Shown here one piece after another: positions 14,952 to 19,129 of a stretch of 19,129 bases of DNA (position 1 is the first letter of the stretch; every line of letters starts with the position of its first letter). The translations under genes were made by a program, and so were the position numbers. Under the pieces are notes generated by a model. The model saw nothing but the letters and a program-made list of their open reading frames with translations, ran no database searches and was not told the origin of the DNA. Origin of the DNA: Treponema sp. UBA7590 (lineage in GTDB: Bacteria; Spirochaetota; Spirochaetia; Treponematales; Treponemataceae); the NCBI GenBank assembly GCA_002478955.1, contig DLKK01000023.1:1-19129 (forward strand), in the 5' to 3' direction.

Positions 14952-16529
14952 ATGGAAAGATATGATTTGATTGTAATTGGCGCAGGACCTGCTGGTCTTA
15001 GCGCAGGAATAGAAGCGGCTAAACACGGAATGAATGTTATGATTTTTGATGAAAATCATAAGCCGGGCGGACAGCTTTTTAAGCAGATTCATAAATTTTT
15101 TGGTTCAAAAGAACATAAGGCAAAAATCCGTGGATTTAACATTGGAACGGAACTTTTAAAAGAAGCGGAAGAAGTTGGCGTTAAGGTAAAACTGGATGCG
15201 ACTGTAACTGGCATTTTTGAAAACAAGGAAGTTACGGTAAATCACGATGGCGCGATTTATCATTATAAAGGGTCAAGTGTTATTATTGCCACAGGAGCGG
15301 CTGAAAATATGGTTCCTTTTGAAGGGTGGACTTTGCCGGGCGTTATTGGAGCTGGAGCGGCTCAGACAATGATGAATCTTCATGGTGTAAAGCCTGGAAA
15401 AAAGATTCTTATGCTTGGAAGCGGAAATGTTGGCCTTGTTGTTAGTTTTCAGTTGCTTCAGGCAGGCTGCGAAGTTATCGCACTAGTTGATGCGGCTCCT
15501 AGAATCGGCGGTTATGGTGTTCATGCGGCAAAAGTTGCCCGAACTGGAGTTCCGTTTTTTCTGGGTTATACAATCAAAAAAGTTGAAGGATCTGAAAAAG
15601 TTGAAGGCGTAACAATCGGCAAGGTTGACGAGCATTTTAAGATTATTCCGGGAACGGAAATTCATTTTGATGTTGACACAATTTGTGTTGCGGTTGGTCT
15701 TTCGCCAATGAGCCAGCTTTTGAAAATGTCTGGCTGTGCAATGGAGGATAATCCAAAGCGAGGCGGGCAAGTTCCGGTTGTTGACGAGTATGGCGAAACT
15801 TCTGTTCCTTGTCTTTTTGCGGCAGGAGACGTTAGCGGAATTGAAGAAGCAAGTTCTGCGATGATAAAAGGAAGAATGGCTGGTTTACGTGCCGCCTATA
15901 AGACAGGATTTGCAGAAGAAAATTTGATGGAGCAGAACGAGTCTTTGTTTGAAAAAGATTTGGACAGTTTGCGCCAGGGAATGTTTGCTCCTTGCAACCG
16001 TGGAAAACTGATTGAAAAGACAGACGAAGGAATTTCGGTTTCAAAAAATCTGCTTGCAAAAGGATTTGTTGCAGATGATGAAATTGAACGATTTCCAGGA
16101 GTTACGCACCAGAAAGGAATTCATCCGGTAATTGAATGTACGCAGAATATTCCGTGCAATCCGTGCCAAGATGCGTGCAGAAAAAATTGTATAAAAATTG
16201 GCTCGTGCATTACAGCCTTGCCAGTGGTTGCGCAAAACTGCGGTTGTACAGGCTGCGGAATGTGTGTTGCAAGCTGTTCAGGTCAGGCGATTTTTCTTGT
16301 TAATGAAGATTTTGAGCCGGGGTTCACGAGCATTACGATTCCGTATGAATTTTTGCCGCTTCCAGAAAAAGGAACTATAGGAAAAGCTTTAAGCCGAAGC
16401 GGAGATGTTCTTTGCGATGCTGAAGTTGTCGGCGTAAGAACGGCAGCTGCTTTTGACCACACGTATTTGCTTACGATGAAAGTTCCGAACGAGTTTGGCT
16501 ATAAAGCCCGCTTTTGGAAAAAAAGCTAG
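14952..16529 (+). CDS. FAD/NAD(P)-binding subunit with fused C-terminal ferredoxin-type [4Fe-4S] module (HcnB-like)
   Basis: A pyridine-nucleotide-disulfide-reductase-like flavoprotein, the alpha/HcnB type of the dehydrogenase complex. The first dinucleotide motif is VIGAGPAGLSAG (8-19), a second is LGSGNVG (155-161), and the FAD-closing motif is LFAAGDVSG (288-296). After residue 395 comes a cysteine-rich extension: Cys402, 405, 409 and 413, then the classical C-x2-C-x2-C-x3-C at 432, 435, 438 and 442, plus Cys396, 419 and 430. That is enough for one or two [4Fe-4S] clusters. Most HcnB proteins end instead in a BFD domain, here a separate gene downstream. The start is at 14952 (MERYDLIVIGAG), not the ATG at 14910 that overlaps the previous gene. 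Confidence 0.88.
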   Translation: MERYDLIVIGAGPAGLSAGIEAAKHGMNVMIFDENHKPGGQLFKQIHKFFGSKEHKAKIRGFNIGTELLKEAEEVGVKVKLDATVTGIFENKEVTVNHDGAIYHYKGSSVIIATGAAENMVPFEGWTLPGVIGAGAAQTMMNLHGVKPGKKILMLGSGNVGLVVSFQLLQAGCEVIALVDAAPRIGGYGVHAAKVARTGVPFFLGYTIKKVEGSEKVEGVTIGKVDEHFKIIPGTEIHFDVDTICVAVGLSPMSQLLKMSGCAMEDNPKRGGQVPVVDEYGETSVPCLFAAGDVSGIEEASSAMIKGRMAGLRAAYKTGFAEENLMEQNESLFEKDLDSLRQGMFAPCNRGKLIEKTDEGISVSKNLLAKGFVADDEIERFPGVTHQKGIHPVIECTQNIPCNPCQDACRKNCIKIGSCITALPVVAQNCGCTGCGMCVASCSGQAIFLVNEDFEPGFTSITIPYEFLPLPEKGTIGKALSRSGDVLCDAEVVGVRTAAAFDHTYLLTMKVPNEFGYKARFWKKS

Positions 16530-16645
16530 GCGGGGCGTTACGGGGTGTCCCCGTTAGAAGGGGTAGCGGAAAAAAATGCGGCGGTTGAGAGTGTCGAAAA
16601 CAGAGCAATTTTTGTAGCGAGGGGAAGACCTGCCCCCAAAAAAAA
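16530..16645. repeat. GC-rich structured element inside the operon
   Basis: This gap between two operon genes is much richer in G than its surroundings and is not coding. It holds a perfect ACGGGG-TGT-CCCCGT hairpin (16540-16554), a repeated AGGGGTAGC/GCGAGGGGAAG flavour, and a GGGG...CCCC pairing (16621-16624 with 16633-16636). The composition and small dyads look like a dispersed intergenic repeat or a miniature mobile element inserted in the transcript. I recall similar G-rich blocks in other Treponema genomes but cannot verify this here. The next gene keeps its own GGAG at 16650-16653. Confidence 0.5.
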
Positions 16646-16663
16646 TGATGGAGATTAAAAATT

Positions 16664-16978
16664 ATGATGAATGATAGATTGCGCGATATTGGAGAATTTG
16701 TTCCGGGTCCTGATGATGATTTGGTGATTTGCCGATGCGAGGAAATAACGAAAGGTGAAATAAGGCGGGCTGTTCACGATGGAATGTTCACCATGCAGGA
16801 AATAAGACGTTATTTGCGCGCCGGAATGGGGCTTTGCCAGGGACAGACTTGTTCAAAACTTGTAAAAGGAATTGTTGCCGCTGAGCAAAAAGTAAGCCCG
16901 GCAACAGTAAATCCTGCAACAAGCAGAGGTCCAATCAGACCAACAGAAATGAACACTTTAGCAAGCGAGGTATTGTGA
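16664..16978 (+). CDS. BFD-like [2Fe-2S] protein, small subunit of the dehydrogenase complex
   Basis: A 104-residue protein with the bacterioferritin-associated-ferredoxin-like ligand pattern Cys23-x-Cys25 (ICRCEEIT) and Cys58-x4-Cys63 (GLCQGQTC), which binds one [2Fe-2S] cluster. In HcnA/HcnB-type and opine-oxidase-type systems this domain is fused to the flavoprotein; here it stands alone. The C-terminal third (about 76-104) is proline-rich, ending near the start of the next gene, and may be a docking tail. GGAG lies 10 nt upstream of the first ATG; a second ATG follows at once. The next gene starts one base after the stop. Confidence 0.85.
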   Translation: MMNDRLRDIGEFVPGPDDDLVICRCEEITKGEIRRAVHDGMFTMQEIRRYLRAGMGLCQGQTCSKLVKGIVAAEQKVSPATVNPATSRGPIRPTEMNTLASEVL

Positions 16979-16979
16979 T

Positions 16980-18119
16980 ATGAAAACAAAGGCTGATGTT
17001 ATTGTAATTGGAGCTGGAATTGTTGGAAATGCCACGGCGTATTATCTTGCCAAAAAAGGAAAAAGCGTAATTGTCCTTGAAGCGAGCGACTATATTGGAA
17101 ATGGTGGCTCTTCGCGTAATGGAGGAGGCGTTCGTCAGTCTGGGCGAAATGTAAAAGAGCTGCCGCTCATGGTTTGGGGCGTAAAAAATATCTGGCCGGG
17201 ATTAAGCGCGGAGCTTGGCGTTGACACTGAATATACGCAGGAAGGAAATCTTCGTCTTGGAAAAACTGAGGAACACTTAAAGATTTTGCAAAAACTTGCA
17301 GACAATGCTGTAAAATGCGGTGTTGATGTAAAGATGATTAATGCCGAGGAAGTGAAAAAAATCAATCCGTATATGAGCGATGCAGTTGTTGGAGCTTCCT
17401 GGTGTCCTACGGACGGACATGCGAATCCGCTTACGACGACTTTAGGTTTTTATAAATGCGCAAGAAAACTTGGAGCTGATTTTATAACGGGCGCGCCGGT
17501 TTCTAGAATTGTTTTAAAGGCTGGAAAGGTTTGCGGTGTTGAAGCGGAAGGTCAGTTTTTTGAGGCGGAAAATGTTGTTGTTGCCGCTGGTTACGAAAGC
17601 AACCCGATTTTGAATACAGTTGGAATTACAATTCCTATGAAAAAAAAGCGGTTGCAGTGCCTTGTAACGGAAGCGCAGCCACAGATGTTCAGGCAGATGC
17701 TGGGAACGGCAATGGCTGATTTTTATGGTCATCAGACAAAGCACGGTTCGTTTGTTTTTGGCGGACACGATGGATATGAAGATTTTGCAAATCCTGAATT
17801 AGAAAGCAATGAATATCCGCCAAGCACTGCTGATTTTACAAGCGCGTGCGCAAGAGGAATTCTTGGATATTTTCCGCGTCTTGCAAATGCAAAAATTGTT
17901 CGTTCCTGGGCTGGCTATGAAGATTTGGCGAGCGATGGTGTTTGCACTGTAAGCAAGGTTGATGAAGTTCCGGGACTTTATGTTGAATGCAGTTTTTCAG
18001 GACACGGATTTGGAATTGGACCGAGTGCGGCTTTTAATATTTCTGAATTGATTTGCACAGGAACTTGCCCTGCGGACATAAGCACTTTGCGTTACAATCG
18101 GTTTAAGCCTGCGCTGTAA
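16980..18119 (+). CDS. FAD-dependent amino/imino-acid oxidoreductase, DAO family (HcnC-like catalytic subunit)
   Basis: The catalytic flavoprotein subunit. It has an N-terminal FAD motif VIGAGIVGNATAYYLAKKGKS-type loop (GxGxxG at 11-16, acidic Glu34 for ribose binding), then SSRNGGGVRQSG (44-55), and the DAO C-terminal signature SGHGFGIGPSAAFNISELI. At 379 residues it has the size of HcnC, sarcosine oxidase beta and D-hydroxyproline/proline dehydrogenase beta subunits. It would oxidise an amino or imino acid and pass electrons through the partner Fe-S proteins. Substrate cannot be told from sequence. Its ATG is one base after the previous stop, with CGAGG upstream inside that gene, so it is translationally coupled. 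Confidence 0.88.
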   Translation: MKTKADVIVIGAGIVGNATAYYLAKKGKSVIVLEASDYIGNGGSSRNGGGVRQSGRNVKELPLMVWGVKNIWPGLSAELGVDTEYTQEGNLRLGKTEEHLKILQKLADNAVKCGVDVKMINAEEVKKINPYMSDAVVGASWCPTDGHANPLTTTLGFYKCARKLGADFITGAPVSRIVLKAGKVCGVEAEGQFFEAENVVVAAGYESNPILNTVGITIPMKKKRLQCLVTEAQPQMFRQMLGTAMADFYGHQTKHGSFVFGGHDGYEDFANPELESNEYPPSTADFTSACARGILGYFPRLANAKIVRSWAGYEDLASDGVCTVSKVDEVPGLYVECSFSGHGFGIGPSAAFNISELICTGTCPADISTLRYNRFKPAL

Positions 18120-18146
18120 AGTTAGTTGTTGCTTGTTGAGAAAATA

Positions 18147-18175
18147 TTGACAAAATAAAATCTGTTTGCTAATGT
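18147..18175 (+). promoter_or_regulatory. Possible promoter for the araC-type gene
   Basis: A perfect -35 TTGACA (18147-18152), a 17-bp spacer and a weak -10 TAATGT (18170-18175) predict a start near 18182. That start lies just upstream of the hairpin at 18191-18224, so the transcript would meet a terminator within about 45 nt. Confidence 0.45.
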
Positions 18176-18190
18176 TTTTATAGATATGGC

Positions 18191-18227
18191 AAAGACGTCA
18201 GAACTCTAAAGTTTTGGCGTCTTTTTT
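18191..18227 (+). terminator. Strong terminator, possibly an attenuator
   Basis: A 15-bp stem (18191-18205 with 18210-18224, two G-U pairs), a CTAA loop and a run of six Ts ending at 18227. It ends the dehydrogenase operon. Because a promoter-like sequence sits just upstream and the next ATG is only 31 nt downstream, it might also attenuate the araC-type gene. Confidence 0.85.
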
Positions 18228-18257
18228 GTTTTAAATCTGATTTTGGCGAGGCGGATT

Positions 18258-19076
18258 ATGAAAGAAGAAAAATTGCATATTCATACGATTCAGTCATATC
18301 TGGTTATGGAAACAGAAAAATTTTATCAGAAAATTATGGCTGATTTTGGAATTTCTCATTTTTATAGTTTTCAGACTGATGAAGAAAAAAAAGTTCCGTT
18401 TTTGGAAGACAGCTGCTCGAACATTTTGTTTGAATATTCTGGAAACAATATGAATTCTTTTGTAATCGGAAATTCCGGAAAACTTCAGACTTTGACTTTG
18501 AAAAGAAACTGCGATTACTTTGGAATCCGTTTTCAGCCGGGAGCAAATCCTTTTTTTGAAAACCAGGAAGTAAAAGATTTGGTTGGACAAAGAATCAATT
18601 TGCAGAATTTTGATATTTTAAAAAATCTTTCAGAAAAAATGTCTGAGCAGCAGACTTTTACAAACAGAATGTGCACTTTTATGGAAGAATATCGAAACTG
18701 GCTAAAAACAACTGAAAGCGGACAAAAGCATTTGTTTTTTCAGATGGTGGATTTGATTGTAAAAAAAGACGGTTTGTTAAAAATCAGCGAATTGATTGAC
18801 TACACAGGATATTCCTCGCGCTACATAAATCTTTTGTTTGAAACATTTTTGGGCTGCAGCGCAAAGCAATTCTGCAAAAACGTAAAAATGCACACAATTA
18901 TAAATGAATTGAACCGTTCAAATATTGATTCGTTTCCAAATTTTTACAGCAAGTTTGATTTTTACGATCAAAGCCATTTTGTTCATTCGTTCAAGGAATT
19001 TACAGGAGTTTCGCCAAAGGAATATATAAATCAGGTAAAAAAAAGTTCATATAAAACAAAGATTGTTGATTTTTAA
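18258..19076 (+). CDS. AraC-family transcriptional regulator
   Basis: A 272-residue regulator. The C-terminal AraC/XylS DNA-binding domain spans about 168-265: a first helix-turn-helix around ISELIDYTGYSSRYINLLFE and the family signature DQSHFVHSFKEFTGVSPKEY in the second. The N-terminal ~150 residues have a mostly beta character with FGIRFQPGANPFF, resembling the sensory half of AraC proteins that carry an F-G-x-R-F-x-P-G motif. No ligand can be named. The start at 18258 has GAGG 6 nt upstream; an in-frame TTG at 18243 lacks this support. Its position directly after the redox operon makes control of that operon a reasonable guess. Confidence 0.88.
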   Translation: MKEEKLHIHTIQSYLVMETEKFYQKIMADFGISHFYSFQTDEEKKVPFLEDSCSNILFEYSGNNMNSFVIGNSGKLQTLTLKRNCDYFGIRFQPGANPFFENQEVKDLVGQRINLQNFDILKNLSEKMSEQQTFTNRMCTFMEEYRNWLKTTESGQKHLFFQMVDLIVKKDGLLKISELIDYTGYSSRYINLLFETFLGCSAKQFCKNVKMHTIINELNRSNIDSFPNFYSKFDFYDQSHFVHSFKEFTGVSPKEYINQVKKSSYKTKIVDF

Positions 19077-19085
19077 TTAGGGTGA

Positions 19086-19109
19086 ATGTCGAGTTTTATA
19101 AATTCAGCA
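19086..19109. repeat. 24-bp dispersed repeat, copy 2
   Basis: ATGTCGAGTTTTA followed by TAAATTCAGCA, 21 of 24 identical to 3338-3361 and in the same orientation, again shortly after a stop codon. The window ends 20 bases later, so the full extent is unknown. Confidence 0.55.
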
Positions 19110-19129
19110 ATTGAATGAGCTACCAGAAA

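Noticed and set aside
14621..18119. Hydrogen cyanide synthase (hcnABC)
   Set aside because: The subunits are family relatives, but there are four separate proteins with a ferredoxin fusion and an adjacent cyclodeaminase-family enzyme, and a cyanogenic role is unsupported in such an organism.
18186..18209. Leader peptide of 7 residues inside the terminator stem
   Set aside because: It has no ribosome-binding site and no run of regulatory codons; most likely chance.

Overview
The window looks like a chromosomal segment from a low-GC, fermentative host-associated spirochaete, most likely a gut or oral Treponema. This is an inference from base composition, lysine-rich proteins, gene content and Treponema-style intergenic repeats; no rRNA marker is present. 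No transposase, phage gene, tRNA, rRNA or CRISPR array was seen.

Region 1 (1-2005) is the 3' three quarters of gyrA. Region 2 (2006-2837) has no long gene but is the densest non-coding stretch. It holds twin 14-bp palindromes, a sigma70-type promoter, a possible ~75-nt small RNA ending in a 12-bp-stem terminator, three DnaA boxes, four ParB/Spo0J parS-type palindromes within 270 bp, several further inverted repeats and a small GC-richer patch. Together with gyrA this reads as a replication-origin and chromosome-segregation region. Region 3 (2838-3328) is a DUF456-type membrane protein gene broken by a 1-nt frameshift.

Region 4 (3338-6392) is carA-carB for carbamoyl phosphate synthesis. CarA carries an insert, and the large subunit is only the N-terminal half of a normal CarB, followed by a terminator with no second half nearby. 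Region 5 (6512-13230, minus strand) is a six-gene sucrose/fructo-oligosaccharide operon, transcribed lacI-type regulator > solute-binding lipoprotein > two ABC permeases > GH32 beta-fructosidase > fructokinase. It lacks an ABC ATPase. Its promoter carries two near-identical LacI-family operators, one between -35 and -10 and one over the start codon.

Region 6 (13330-18119) is a divergent redox cluster. A monocistronic ornithine-cyclodeaminase/mu-crystallin-family enzyme lies on the minus strand. Opposite it are four plus-strand genes for an iron-sulfur flavoenzyme complex of the HcnABC / hydroxyproline-proline-opine dehydrogenase type: a [2Fe-2S] protein, a disulfide-reductase-like FAD protein with a fused ferredoxin module, a BFD-like [2Fe-2S] protein, and a DAO-family FAD oxidase. 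Taken together they suggest oxidation of an amino or imino acid and reduction of a cyclic imine. Region 7 (18120-19129) has a strong terminator or attenuator, then an AraC-family regulator that may control the redox cluster. The window ends in a second copy of a 24-bp repeat also found upstream of carA.
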